DNA of 64,000 nt from Gammaproteobacteria bacterium (GTDB lineage Bacteria; Pseudomonadota; Gammaproteobacteria; Arenicellales; Arenicellaceae), in contig JABDKW010000036.1 in NCBI GenBank assembly GCA_013002025.1, positions 46,657 through 110,656 on the forward strand. Direction: 5' to 3'. Positions within the stretch are counted from its first letter, which is position 1; each line of letters begins with the position of its first letter. A program made the position numbers and the translations under genes. The notes under the pieces were generated by a model. That model searched no databases, was not told the origin of the DNA, and worked only from the letters and a program-made list of their open reading frames with translations. Below are positions 18,010 through 26,851 of the stretch, in pieces.

Positions 18010-18672
18010 ATGAGTATTAAAATTTATGGTGCGATGTTATCGCCCTATGTTCGCAAGGCCCGCTTGGCACTCGGCTTTAAAGGCCTCGAGTACGAAACTA
18101 TTCCGGTGATTCCGCTGGGCGATGACCAGCCCGAAGAGTTCAAAGCCAACAGCCCCTTGGGAAAGATCCCGCTGGCTTATATTGATGACATCTGGCTGCC
18201 GGATTCCAGCGTGATTCTGGCTTATCTGGAACGTACGCGTCCCGATCCCGCGCTATTGAGCGATGACCCGAAACTGGCCGCCCGGGCGCTGTGGTTTGGC
18301 GAGTATATGGCGTCAAAAATGGTTCCGGTGGTTGGCGGCCATCTATTCGCTGAATTGATTCTAGCTCCGAACTTATTCAATCGGGAGAGTAATTGGGAAG
18401 AAATTGAGCTGGCGAAAAATGTCGAGATTCCTGAAATATTTGATTATCTGGAGACGCAGTTGGAGAGTGACTTTCTGGTGGGCGATGACTTTGGCCATGC
18501 AGACCTTTGTGTGGGCGGGGCATTTTTAACCATGCGGCATTGTGAGGTTGCATGCGATGCCAGCCGCTGGCCCAAAACGGCGGCTTATATTAAGCGCGTG
18601 CACGCCTTGCCTCTGTTCGAGCAAACCTTTGCAGAGGAAATGGCGTTTCGCAGTGCCATGGTGGGCGGTTGA
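18010..18672 (+). CDS. Glutathione S-transferase family protein
   Basis: Cytosolic glutathione transferase of 220 residues. The thioredoxin-fold N-terminal domain carries MLSPYVRKARLALGFKGLEYE, NSPLGKIPLAYIDDIWLPDSSVILAYLERT (cis-Pro and the DSS glutathione gamma-glutamyl contact). The helical C-terminal domain includes ESDFLVGDDFGHADLCVGGAFL. The ribosome site AAAGGAAA precedes ATG 18010. It overlaps the next gene by four bases, so translation is probably coupled. Substrate is unknown. Confidence 0.88.
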   Translation: MSIKIYGAMLSPYVRKARLALGFKGLEYETIPVIPLGDDQPEEFKANSPLGKIPLAYIDDIWLPDSSVILAYLERTRPDPALLSDDPKLAARALWFGEYMASKMVPVVGGHLFAELILAPNLFNRESNWEEIELAKNVEIPEIFDYLETQLESDFLVGDDFGHADLCVGGAFLTMRHCEVACDASRWPKTAAYIKRVHALPLFEQTFAEEMAFRSAMVGG

Positions 18673-19550
18673 CGAGGGCTCAACCGGTTACCATTCTCGA
18701 TGGCGGAATGGGCCAGGAACTAATTGCGCGGGCCGGAGAGGCAACTCCGCTGTGGAGTGTTAAGGCCCTGCTCGATCAACCACAATTGGTGCGTCAGGTG
18801 CACCAAGAGTTTTTCGCGGCCGGCGCCCAGATTGCAACTACCAATACCTATTCTCTATTGCCAGACCGAATGATCCATCACAAGTTGATCGATCAGTTCG
18901 AAAATTTACAACGGTTGGCCTGTGAACTGGCGGTGGCGGCGCGCGATGCCCACGGCAGTGGGCGTGTTGCCGGCTCGCTGGGTCCGCAGGGTTTTTCGTA
19001 TCAGCCAGACAAGTGTCCCCCCATCGAGCAGGCCGCTGCGGACTATCGCAAGGTGTGTCAGATTCAGGTGGATTATGTTGATTTCTTTCTGGCCGAAACG
19101 ATGAGTTCCATTGAGCAGGTGATGGGTGCCTTAGAGGGCACATCCGGCTTCGGTAAGCCGGTATGGGTGGCCTTGACCGTCAGCGATAGCGATGGCAGTC
19201 GCCTGCGCTCCGGCGAGCCGGTGGTAGACGTGTTGCCGCTGTTGCCGAAATTTGACGTGCAGGCGGTGTTAATCAACTGTTCCGTTCCGGAGGCCGTTAC
19301 CGCCGCCGTGCCGCTGTTGAGTGGTAGCGCGATTCCGGTGGGTGCCTATGCCAATGGCTTTGTTGAAATAAACACGGCCTTTGATAGCGCCGACGCGACG
19401 GTTGATTTGTTGCAATCTAGAACCGATTTGGGTCCATCAGCCTATGCCGATTTTGCCGAGCGTTGGGTGGCCGACGGCGCGACGCTCATTGGTGGTTGCT
19501 GCGAGGTAGGCCCGGCGCATATTGCCGAACTCTCACGCCGTCTTGCCTGA
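18669..19550 (+). CDS. Homocysteine S-methyltransferase family protein
   Basis: Zinc-dependent methyltransferase of the MmuM/BHMT family, 293 residues, transferring a methyl group (from S-methylmethionine or betaine-type donors) to homocysteine. The barrel starts with VTILDGGMGQELI. The zinc cysteines are visible as LINCSVPEA near residue 198 and the double-Cys IGGCCEVGPAHI near 276. The start is TTG 18669, overlapping the preceding stop codon (TTGA), as no other start preserves the first strand. The methyl donor cannot be decided from sequence. Confidence 0.82.
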   Translation: MTRAQPVTILDGGMGQELIARAGEATPLWSVKALLDQPQLVRQVHQEFFAAGAQIATTNTYSLLPDRMIHHKLIDQFENLQRLACELAVAARDAHGSGRVAGSLGPQGFSYQPDKCPPIEQAAADYRKVCQIQVDYVDFFLAETMSSIEQVMGALEGTSGFGKPVWVALTVSDSDGSRLRSGEPVVDVLPLLPKFDVQAVLINCSVPEAVTAAVPLLSGSAIPVGAYANGFVEINTAFDSADATVDLLQSRTDLGPSAYADFAERWVADGATLIGGCCEVGPAHIAELSRRLA

Positions 19551-19629
19551 AAATTTGCCTACCTTCTGATCGAGTTAACCTTGGTGTCGGCACCTTCGCC
19601 ATAGTGAAGCGGCCAACGATGCGCGCGAA

Positions 19630-20817
19630 CTAAATATATTTTTGATACGCCGTTCGATATTCGGCGAATTGCTGCTTTATCCTTTGATCTTTAAAGCCAA
19701 AATCTCCCAGTTTATAGTCATGCGGGGGTCGTAAGTCGCGCTGATTTTCCTCTCGATGCTGCTGCATTGCGGCCATTGATTCAGCGGTGGTCGTCACATC
19801 AATAAACTCAAAGATTCGTTGAGTTGTTTCAATGGGTTCAGCCAGCAGCGCCTTAAACCCTATATCAATAAACTGAGTCGGGTGCTGCTCTCTTACACGC
19901 ATGGCGTGCTGTAGGCCACGTGCAAACATGCCGCCCCACTGCTCGCCCACCAGATGCGGGTCCACGTCGTCGGCCTGAGTAATCCACAGGTTGTAATTAA
20001 AACTGCTGATGGAGGGAATGGTGTCCAGCGGGTCGCGGTGCGTCGCTACTATCTTCGCGTCGGGGAAGGTGGCCAATAACTTATCGAGAAAATGCAGGTG
20101 ATGAGGGGTTTTCAGCAACCATTTGTGATTGGTCGAGTCGCCACGGCGTTGCTTTTTCTGCCATTGCAGGCTCTGCAGCAATAGCTTCAGATAGTCGTAG
20201 CCGGGCTGGTTGTCGTGGCTAAATAGCCAGTCCTGGTAGCTGGGTAGATTACAAAACGCATTGGGTACGGTGCTGTAAAAACTCTGTTCCAGCAACAGGA
20301 TGTCTTCATCCGCGCCCAGCGGGTCCATGGGGTGAATTGCGGCGATCTCCGGGTTGGCCTCTAACAGTGCGGCGACTTCCGCCTCGGCAATGGTAAGTCG
20401 TTCATCGCGAGCCTCGGGGTCCCAATCCAGAAATGGACCCGGGTTGCGTACTTCATACCACAGCGGCGCGAAGAAGCGACGATCACTGGCCAATACCCGG
20501 TGCAGCATCGTGGTGCCAGTGCGAGGCAGGCCCACAATCACCACCGGGGCTTCTATGGGTTCTTGCAGGATTTCAGGATATCGCCGGATATACTCTGCTA
20601 CCCGTAGTCGGTTTTTGAGAATATTGAGCACCCGGTCGTACTGCACAAAGCGGCCGACTGCATTGAGGTTGGCTTCTTCCTCCAAGGCCCGCACCAACAC
20701 CTCAAACGGTTCTCGAAACGAGTCATCACCAAAATCACTTAAGCCCGATTCTGTTTGCGCCTGTTCCAGCAGGCGCGCGGCATCGAATTCAATTTCGGGC
20801 ATTGCCTGATCCGTCAT
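19630..20817 (-). CDS. Sulfotransferase family protein
   Basis: Predicted PAPS-dependent sulfotransferase of 395 residues. The 5'-phosphosulfate-binding loop is VVIVGLPRTGTTMLHRVLASD around residue 98, and the 3'-phosphate segment is KIVATHRDPLDTIPSISSF near 235. Two-domain bacterial proteins of this kind are frequent in steroid and terpenoid degraders, but the acceptor is unknown. ATG 20817 overlaps the TGA of the upstream DUF1214 gene (ATGA), showing a two-gene operon on the minus strand. Confidence 0.85.
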   Translation of the reverse strand: MTDQAMPEIEFDAARLLEQAQTESGLSDFGDDSFREPFEVLVRALEEEANLNAVGRFVQYDRVLNILKNRLRVAEYIRRYPEILQEPIEAPVVIVGLPRTGTTMLHRVLASDRRFFAPLWYEVRNPGPFLDWDPEARDERLTIAEAEVAALLEANPEIAAIHPMDPLGADEDILLLEQSFYSTVPNAFCNLPSYQDWLFSHDNQPGYDYLKLLLQSLQWQKKQRRGDSTNHKWLLKTPHHLHFLDKLLATFPDAKIVATHRDPLDTIPSISSFNYNLWITQADDVDPHLVGEQWGGMFARGLQHAMRVREQHPTQFIDIGFKALLAEPIETTQRIFEFIDVTTTAESMAAMQQHREENQRDLRPPHDYKLGDFGFKDQRIKQQFAEYRTAYQKYI

Positions 20818-21896
20818 GATGTCAGCTCCCCAAGTTTGCACACTCGGGTGGCTATGGGCGGGAACTCCTGCGCATTAATCCAGCGAAACAGCATGCCGCC
20901 CTCATTATGCCCGGCCGTGCTGAGCCAGTTCGGATACTGCTTGCCCGGGTCCCGATGGGCAACCACCAGGGTGTATGCGCCATCTTTATCGGCCACCGCG
21001 GTTTGATTATTCAAACTGACCGGGTAGTAGCGATAGTCCAGTGATTCCATCCAATAATTTGAAACCTGAAAATTCCAGGCTTCACATTCAGGAATGCTCT
21101 GTGGCTGGATTATCAATGCCTCGTCGTCAGCCAGCCGCCAATGGCTGTTGTGGTAATGAATATTGGCGTTACCACCGGCCTTGATACACATGGCCTGATC
21201 GTTGGAGGGCAATTGATTGGTGTGGGCCTTAAATTGCTCAATCCACTGTTTGAAAATTCCGCTGGTTCCGGTAACAAAGTTGACTGCCCGCTCTAGTTTT
21301 TCCGAAAAATTGTCGGCTTTCAACACCGGAGGCTCGCTGGCATTAAGGCACTTAATGCTAAACCGGGCAGGGCGCTCGCGCCGGGCATTACAGTATTGGC
21401 GCACAATAAGATTGTCGCTGTCGGGGGTCATAGGCAACCAGTTCGCAGTGTGGTCTGCGGGTTGCGATGCGCTCACGATTATCTGAAAACCACCACCCTG
21501 GTCTAGGTTCAGTTGGTCGCTGGTGATTTCGCCGCCGGGCCGCATATCACCGGTGGTGGCATAGCTGCCGGCCTTGGTGGCCACCGAAAAAAATTCAACT
21601 TCGCCGAACTCGCCTTCAATCAAATAATCCAACTCGCCGGACACACAGCAATTGAGGTAATAATTGTCGGGATTGTCGTTGCCGATCTTGATGGTGTCGG
21701 TGCTGAGGCTGTAGAACACCGGGTAGCGTGGGTCGCTACCTTCCACGCTGCTTTCCAGCCCGGCGCGCAACAATCGCGTTAAATAACGATAGCCTTCTGC
21801 GCGGCTCAGGTCGTCGTCGGGCGCGCCGTCGGACTCAATTAAATCGCCCGCCTGCTTCAGCCGCTCACAAAATTCATGCCATTGTTTCTTGTTCAT
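20814..21896 (-). CDS. DUF1214-domain protein
   Basis: Protein of 360 residues, no signal peptide, function unknown. The C-terminal half contains DUF1214-like sequence: CEAWNFQVSNYWMESLDYRYYPVSLNNQTAV and DGAYTLVVAHRDPGKQYPNWLSTAGHNEGGMLFRWI. Proteins with this ending are often found beside sulfotransferases and SDRs in lipid-degrading actinobacteria and proteobacteria (general knowledge). It is translationally coupled to the downstream sulfotransferase, so the two probably act on the same compound. Confidence 0.75.
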   Translation of the reverse strand: MNKKQWHEFCERLKQAGDLIESDGAPDDDLSRAEGYRYLTRLLRAGLESSVEGSDPRYPVFYSLSTDTIKIGNDNPDNYYLNCCVSGELDYLIEGEFGEVEFFSVATKAGSYATTGDMRPGGEITSDQLNLDQGGGFQIIVSASQPADHTANWLPMTPDSDNLIVRQYCNARRERPARFSIKCLNASEPPVLKADNFSEKLERAVNFVTGTSGIFKQWIEQFKAHTNQLPSNDQAMCIKAGGNANIHYHNSHWRLADDEALIIQPQSIPECEAWNFQVSNYWMESLDYRYYPVSLNNQTAVADKDGAYTLVVAHRDPGKQYPNWLSTAGHNEGGMLFRWINAQEFPPIATRVCKLGELTS

Positions 21897-21941
21897 GCTG
21901 CGCGCCTAGGTAGAACCGATGCTGATAACTTTGGCTGGCAA

Positions 21942-22730
21942 TCAATGCGCGAAATATTCGCCACCATTAACGTCCAGGCTGGCACCGGTAATGGCTGCGG
22001 CATAGTCGGAGGCGAGTAAGATGGCCGCCTTGGCGCAATCGCGATCTTCCGGAATATCGCCGAGCGCGATCGACTTAGCTACCTCGGCCCGAACCTGCTC
22101 TACGGTCTGGTCGTTAGACTGGGCCATCATGGTGCAATACATCTCGACGCCAGGGCCCCACATCCAGCCGATGTAGGTTGAGTTGACGCGAATGCCATGC
22201 GGCCCAACTTCCTGAGCCAAATGGGCGGTGGCGCTGGACAGCGCGGCCTTTGAGGCCGCATAACCGGCCTGTGTGGCCATTGGTTTGCGCGTCGCCATGG
22301 TGTTGATCATAACGATGGCGCCGCCGCCTTGTTCCTTCATGGCCGGAATCACTTTTTGAGACATGCTCAGGGAGCCAAACAGGTTCACATCGAGTGCCTC
22401 GCGCCAGCCCTGAAAATCAGAATACTCAACGCTGTCAAACGAGCCTGGATGGAAGGCGTTGTTAAATAAACAATCGATGCGCCCGAATTTGGCCAACGCC
22501 TGATCGACTAATCCCTGACATTGCCGCGCATCGGTAATGTCCGTCACCACCGCCAGCGTTTCGGTGCCGAGGTTCAGGCCATCGATGGCCGCCTCAAACT
22601 GCTGCAGATTTGCCTCGGTGCGTGCTGCCAGTACCACCTTGGCACCTTCTTCGGCAGCCAGCACCGCCAGTTCGCCGCCCATGCCGGGGCCGACGCCCGA
22701 AATGATTGAAACCTTATCTTTTAACAACAT
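21942..22730 (-). CDS. Short-chain dehydrogenase/reductase
   Basis: NAD(P)-dependent oxidoreductase of 262 residues. The dinucleotide-binding turn is GVGPGMGGELA (residues 12-22). The usual NNAG is altered to LFNNAFHPG, and the catalytic Tyr-Lys pair lies in AGYAASKAALSSA. ATG 22730 follows a perfect GGAGG ribosome site; earlier in-frame ATGs run across the divergent promoter and are rejected. The substrate is unknown; a hydroxysteroid or hydroxyacyl substrate is suggested by context. Its promoter contains the 30-bp element shared with 29884-29914. Confidence 0.85.
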   Translation of the reverse strand: MLLKDKVSIISGVGPGMGGELAVLAAEEGAKVVLAARTEANLQQFEAAIDGLNLGTETLAVVTDITDARQCQGLVDQALAKFGRIDCLFNNAFHPGSFDSVEYSDFQGWREALDVNLFGSLSMSQKVIPAMKEQGGGAIVMINTMATRKPMATQAGYAASKAALSSATAHLAQEVGPHGIRVNSTYIGWMWGPGVEMYCTMMAQSNDQTVEQVRAEVAKSIALGDIPEDRDCAKAAILLASDYAAAITGASLDVNGGEYFAH

Positions 22731-22760
22731 GGGCGCCTCCTGGATATGCGTGAACGTCAA

Positions 22761-22790
22761 TTTTGCACTATCATTGCATAAATTCCAAAA
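22761..22790. promoter_or_regulatory. Shared ~30-bp operator-like element, copy 1
   Basis: Between the divergent SDR and amidohydrolase genes. Aligned with the minus strand of 29884-29914, the first 21 bases are identical at 19 positions, and after one indel the last seven (TCCAAAA) also match. The core is an inverted repeat, here TGCACT-ATC-ATTGCA and in copy 2 a perfect TGCAAT-ACC-ATTGCA. I infer a regulator-binding site common to the two loci. Confidence 0.65.
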
Positions 22791-22815
22791 CATGAAGCGA
22801 CTTGTTGCCATGGCC

Positions 22816-23682
22816 ATGCCTAAAGACATCGGCATTATTGACCTGATGCTCGCCATTCCCAATGATGGCAAATCTAATTATTACGACTTTATCAAACCAT
22901 TATTAATGGATGAGGAGAGCCGTAAGATGTTTCAGATGCCAGCCCAGTACATGTTCAAGGATGTGCCGGACGTGGGTGGACAACCCGATTACACCGCCTA
23001 TACGCTGGCTGAAATGGATAAATATGGCATTGAGCTGGCCATGGTCGGGGTTGATGAGGGGGAGCAGTTTAAAGAGCAGGGTGAGGCGGTGCTGGCCCAC
23101 CCCGAGCGCTTTGTCGCCAGCTACGACTGCAACCCCAACAATGGCATGGAAGAGGTGCGCAAAATCCGGCGCCTGCATGAAAAATTCGGCCTTAAAGCCG
23201 TCACGGCCTTTCCATGCGGTGTGTGCCCACAGGTGTCGCTGGCCGATAAAAAGTGGTACCCGATATTTGTGGCCTGTGTGGATTTGGATATTCCGTTTTG
23301 CCCCTGCGTCGGCGTGCCCGGGCCACGAGTGCCAATGGAGCCCCAAAAGGTCGAGCATCTGGACGAGATTTGCTGGTTTTTCCCCGAGCTTAAAGTGGTA
23401 ATGCGGCATGGTGGCGAGCCGTGGACAGAGCTGGCTTGGAAATTAATGCTCAAGTATCCCAACCTCTACTACATGACCAGTGCCTTTGCGCCCAAGTACT
23501 ATCCCAAAACCATTGTGGACTACGCCAACACACGCGGCGCAGACAAGGTCATGTACGCGGGGTACTTCCCCATGGGTCTGTCCCTGGAGCGCATCTTTAA
23601 AGATTTACCGGAAGTGCCTTTTAAAGACGAGGTGTGGCCGAAATTTTTACGCGAGAACGCACAGCGGGTATTTAAACTTTAG
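22816..23682 (+). CDS. Amidohydrolase family protein (amidohydrolase-2 type)
   Basis: Predicted metal-dependent hydrolase or decarboxylase of about 288 residues with an amidohydrolase-2 TIM barrel. Visible segments are MPKDIGIIDLMLAIP, ELAMVGVDE, FVASYDCNPNNGMEEVRKI, FPELKVVMRHGGEPWTELAWKLMLKYPNLYYMTSAF (metal-binding His) and the terminal ENAQRVFKL, the hallmark helix after the last barrel strand. The usual N-terminal HxH metal motif is not evident (IIDLML instead). Starts at 22792, 22810 and 22816 are all in frame without a clear ribosome site. The true reaction is unknown. It may be cotranscribed with the ketosteroid isomerase gene. Confidence 0.78.
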   Translation: MPKDIGIIDLMLAIPNDGKSNYYDFIKPLLMDEESRKMFQMPAQYMFKDVPDVGGQPDYTAYTLAEMDKYGIELAMVGVDEGEQFKEQGEAVLAHPERFVASYDCNPNNGMEEVRKIRRLHEKFGLKAVTAFPCGVCPQVSLADKKWYPIFVACVDLDIPFCPCVGVPGPRVPMEPQKVEHLDEICWFFPELKVVMRHGGEPWTELAWKLMLKYPNLYYMTSAFAPKYYPKTIVDYANTRGADKVMYAGYFPMGLSLERIFKDLPEVPFKDEVWPKFLRENAQRVFKL

Positions 23683-23748
23683 GTGCTGAGCAAGCACGAC
23701 ATGGCGTCCTGACCAGTCGTGCAGGATGACCACAACGGAGAAAAAATA

Positions 23749-24123
23749 ATGAGTGATTATGAAACAGCGGTACAAATTGTCGACAGCTATATGACTGCCA
23801 TGAGCAGCGCTGACTATGCTGCGGTGGTTGATTTATATGCTGATAACGCCACCCTTGAAGACCCGGTCGGCAGCGGCGTCAAGAGTGGTAAGGCGGCCAT
23901 CTCGGAGTTCTACCATGGCATCGGCGAAGCGGGCCTGCGCTGCACGCGCAGTGGGCCGGTGCGCTATGCTAATCAGGAACTGGTGTTTCCCTTTGTCTGC
24001 GAGATGCCCTCTCCGGATGGCACGCTGAAGATCGAAATCATTGACCACTTTGTATTGGATGACGACAACAAAGTCGCCGCCATGCGCGCCTTTTGGGGGC
24101 CGGATAACACCAGCGTGGTTTAA
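23749..24123 (+). CDS. Delta5-3-ketosteroid isomerase homologue
   Basis: Predicted steroid delta-isomerase moving the C5-C6 double bond into conjugation with the 3-keto group. The protein is 124 residues (known enzymes about 125-131) with an NTF2-like fold. By position and context, Tyr14 corresponds to the catalytic tyrosine, Asp38 in TLEDPVGSG to the catalytic base, and Asp99 in IIDHF to the second hydrogen-bonding acid of the C. testosteroni/P. putida enzymes. MRAFWG matches MRALFG. ATG 23749 follows GGAGAAAA; an upstream in-frame ATG at 23719 adds ten unconserved residues. This is the first direct steroid marker in the window. Confidence 0.85.
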   Translation: MSDYETAVQIVDSYMTAMSSADYAAVVDLYADNATLEDPVGSGVKSGKAAISEFYHGIGEAGLRCTRSGPVRYANQELVFPFVCEMPSPDGTLKIEIIDHFVLDDDNKVAAMRAFWGPDNTSVV

Positions 24124-24296
24124 TCCTCTTCCAGCAGCGTTGGCAGGTGCTGCAGCAGCAAGCGGATGGCTTCATCAATGTTGGGGCGAGGGTAAAAGTC
24201 CTCGCCGTCGGCTTTGACCATGGTTATCTCAATCGCCTGGCCATCGGGCAGCAGGCAGAGCACGAAATCGTCCTCTTTACGGGCTAGAATTTTCAT
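24120..24296 (-). CDS. Small hypothetical protein, 58 residues
   Basis: Minus-strand frame with ATG at 24294-24296, preceded by a perfect AAGGAGG (24302-24308) with 5-nt spacing. It encodes MKILARKEDDFVLCLLPDGQ and ends HLPTLLEED. It is acidic, with no signal or membrane segment and no family I recognise. The stop codon overlaps the stop of the convergent isomerase gene (24120-24122 against 24121-24123). A TTGCG-TAG-CGCAA inverted repeat at 24313-24325 lies just upstream. The strong ribosome site and even codon pattern make it likely to be real. Confidence 0.6.
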   Translation of the reverse strand: MKILARKEDDFVLCLLPDGQAIEITMVKADGEDFYPRPNIDEAIRLLLQHLPTLLEED

Positions 24297-24385
24297 AAAG
24301 ACCTCCTTGTCTTTGCGTAGCGCAATATTAGCCCGCGCGCCCGCGTCGCGCTATCACCCGGGCGAATGATTTAATTGCTTAGCCC

Positions 24386-24826
24386 TTAAATATCGCCTAA
24401 TTCCATTAATAAGTGTTCACTCATATCGCCGATCAATCGCGGCAGCATCTGGTGTTCCTTGATCAACCATGTGCCTGCCTGGCAGACAAATACAGTGCGA
24501 TATTGCCCACATATAATGGTTTCGATTGAGCCACTGGCAAGCTGCTGCATCACACTGAAGTTGGCCCGGCTATGAATCTCATCTGAAGATTCATGGTCAA
24601 GAATCAGGTTACTGATCAGGTGTTGGGTGCGTGGGGTGGCGCTGTCCGGGTAGATGCGAATCAGGCCGGAGTACATTTCAAACACCGCTTGCTCGCCGGC
24701 GGCCATGACATTGCCAGCCGGGTCCAGTACGGAGCCTGCAGTGAACAGGCGGGCTACCTCGCGCAGTTCGCCGCGATCAATATAATCGGCATAGCGGTGT
24801 AAAAGGTTTTCGATAGCGCTGCGCAT
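24386..24826 (-). CDS. SnoaL/NTF2-like protein
   Basis: Small cytoplasmic protein of 146 residues with the NTF2-like alpha+beta cone fold. MRSAIENLLHRYADYIDRGELREVARLFTAGSVLDPAG is the usual N-terminal helix pair. HLISNLILDHESSDEIHSRANFSVMQQ and ICGQYRTVFVCQAGTWLIKEHQM give the beta-sheet. Relatives include lyases, isomerases and hydrolases acting on polycyclic substrates; no catalytic pair can be assigned here. It immediately follows the DUF3604 gene (stop at 24827), suggesting one operon. Confidence 0.72.
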   Translation of the reverse strand: MRSAIENLLHRYADYIDRGELREVARLFTAGSVLDPAGNVMAAGEQAVFEMYSGLIRIYPDSATPRTQHLISNLILDHESSDEIHSRANFSVMQQLASGSIETIICGQYRTVFVCQAGTWLIKEHQMLPRLIGDMSEHLLMELGDI

Positions 24827-26851
24827 TTATTGCGATTTCACCCAGATCGGTGAGGTCCAGGCCCGCTCCTGAATAACCGGGGTGTAAAACGGTTCGGTGG
24901 CGGGATCAAGGCAGCATTTGTCATACACTGGTCCTTCAGCGCCGCGTTCGTGAGCGCGCTGATTGGCGTTCTCGGCCTCCGCCGCGCAATTATCGGCAAA
25001 GGGGTTTACCCCAGCCGCCTGGCATTGCAATGTGCTCCAGCGGCAGCTCGGGTTCTCCAGCACACGGGCGTAATAGAAGGCACTTTGTTGCGCGTTAAAA
25101 TCCGGGTCCTGCCACACCGCGCAAAGATTGGTCGCGCCATTGCCGGTGGTGGCGCAATTGGCCGGATTCACTCCGGCACCATTGTTGGCATCGCCCGCCA
25201 CATCAAATACCTGTTCATGAGTTTGGCCCTCGGCATCTACCCAACCCTTGATTATTTGCAGACGTTGCAAGTCGGTGCCGGGCCGCGTCCTGGTGCCGGC
25301 ATCCTTGGTCGCACTCAGCAGAAACCGCGGTGCCTGCGCGACACCCTCATTGGCCTCGCTGACAAACTCTCCGCCCATGGGCACGCCGTTAGAGTAGGCC
25401 TCTTGTAGCATATCGCTACTGTCACACAAATCATCGTTCAGTTGCGTGCCACCAAAGAACCGCACAACGGGCCGGGTGCCGGAGGTGGCATAGGTCTCTT
25501 TACGCTGGATGGCATTGAAAATTGCATCGCGGGAATTTTCTTCTGCCCACACCACCGCATGTCCGCCAGCATTGGAGAAGAAGTGGTCCTGCACATTGCG
25601 ATACTCAGAATCGCGCCGGCCTAAATGGCCCAGATAGGGGTCTTCTTCTGCGGCGCCAGGGGTGGCGCTGTGGGTGTCAGTGCTGCCAATAAAACCCATA
25701 ACAAAGGGATTCTCACCGTCTTGTTGCTCTATCGCCAGTCCGGCTTTCAGGGCATTGCGCAGCATATTACGCGGCGCAAACTCTTGCATCGGTACCGCGC
25801 GCGCGCGCTCAGTGCGGACTTCGCCATGCACCGACCCCAGCATGGTTAAATTATCTGCCGCCACCTGCTCGAAATTACACAACTCATCGGTCGTGTCCAG
25901 CCCGATGCCGGCCAGCTTATCAAATCGACATTCCGATGCCCCCTTATGCTGAGTCAGCTCCACCACTGGTTCAAAGAACAGGCGGTCGGCCAACTCGGTA
26001 TCATTAGGTGGGTCGCGAAACATTAAGCCACCCGCTAAGTTTGGGTTATGTGGAATGCTCATCACATCGCAGCCGTTGTCCAGGTCGGTGCATTGCTCGC
26101 GCAGCTTGCGCCATAAATCGGGGAAATTACCACGCCCCGTGTCATAGGTGGAAACTGGTCGCTCGGTGACCTGTGCATTACGAAAGATCACATTGCGATG
26201 CATATTGTTCTGGCTCGGAGCATCGGTGTATTCATAGCCCACGAAGGTGGTAAAGCCGCACTCGCTACTGCGATCGTAATGCTGTTCGGCAGCCTGTTGA
26301 ATACGCTGCCAGACATCTGCGTCGGCGGCTTTGCAGTCAGACAGATTGCAGGCGAAGGAACTTTCCGTTTCGTCTTCCTGCTGACCACCCAAGCCGGTCC
26401 ACCAGTTTGCAGCGATCAGTTGCAGCCAGAAATTTGACGCACGGGTCAGGCCGCAATGTGGCCACCAGTAGCCCAGCTTGCCGGCATCTTCTGTGCAGAT
26501 GCTGATCTGCCCCAGAAACTCGGCATGATCGGTCACCGCGGTAAAATCCAGCGGCCGTTCTAATTGCGCGGTGATGGTTTGTTTGCCATCCGCATCCGGC
26601 AGGCTGATGGCCTCACCCTTGGCGAAGCGATAGGCATCAAAGGGGTCATTGCGCTGGCTGGAAATATAGGAATCAAACGAATAACGCGTGTGCACATGCA
26701 AGTCGCCGAATAATGGTTGCTTGAGCGGCTTATACACTGCACAGGGCTCGCGTTGCTCACTGTAATTTATTTGAGCATTGGCAACCAGAGGCGGCATGAT
26801 CAACGCCAGCCACAATGGCAGTGAACTGAATTTCTTATTGGTAAGCATCAT
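24827..26851 (-). CDS. Exported DUF3604 protein (PHP-like phosphoesterase fold)
   Basis: Secreted or periplasmic protein of 674 residues. An N-terminal signal peptide (LPLWLALIMPPLVANA) is followed by LFGDLHVHTRYSFDSY, a PHP-type metal-binding HxH, then PLDFTAVTDHAEFLGQ and VMGFIGSTDTHSATPGAAEEDPY, all hallmarks of DUF3604. Many cysteines (CCLDP, CRWSTLQCQ) fit an exported, disulfide-bonded protein. The biochemical activity of the family is undefined. The preceding lipoprotein stop and this ATG abut (TAA then ATG), so the two are translationally coupled. Confidence 0.82.
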   Translation of the reverse strand: MMLTNKKFSSLPLWLALIMPPLVANAQINYSEQREPCAVYKPLKQPLFGDLHVHTRYSFDSYISSQRNDPFDAYRFAKGEAISLPDADGKQTITAQLERPLDFTAVTDHAEFLGQISICTEDAGKLGYWWPHCGLTRASNFWLQLIAANWWTGLGGQQEDETESSFACNLSDCKAADADVWQRIQQAAEQHYDRSSECGFTTFVGYEYTDAPSQNNMHRNVIFRNAQVTERPVSTYDTGRGNFPDLWRKLREQCTDLDNGCDVMSIPHNPNLAGGLMFRDPPNDTELADRLFFEPVVELTQHKGASECRFDKLAGIGLDTTDELCNFEQVAADNLTMLGSVHGEVRTERARAVPMQEFAPRNMLRNALKAGLAIEQQDGENPFVMGFIGSTDTHSATPGAAEEDPYLGHLGRRDSEYRNVQDHFFSNAGGHAVVWAEENSRDAIFNAIQRKETYATSGTRPVVRFFGGTQLNDDLCDSSDMLQEAYSNGVPMGGEFVSEANEGVAQAPRFLLSATKDAGTRTRPGTDLQRLQIIKGWVDAEGQTHEQVFDVAGDANNGAGVNPANCATTGNGATNLCAVWQDPDFNAQQSAFYYARVLENPSCRWSTLQCQAAGVNPFADNCAAEAENANQRAHERGAEGPVYDKCCLDPATEPFYTPVIQERAWTSPIWVKSQ

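Noticed and set aside
22537..22815. Long N-terminal extension of the amidohydrolase
   Set aside because: The frame runs antisense through the divergent SDR coding region and promoter; homology begins only near 22816.
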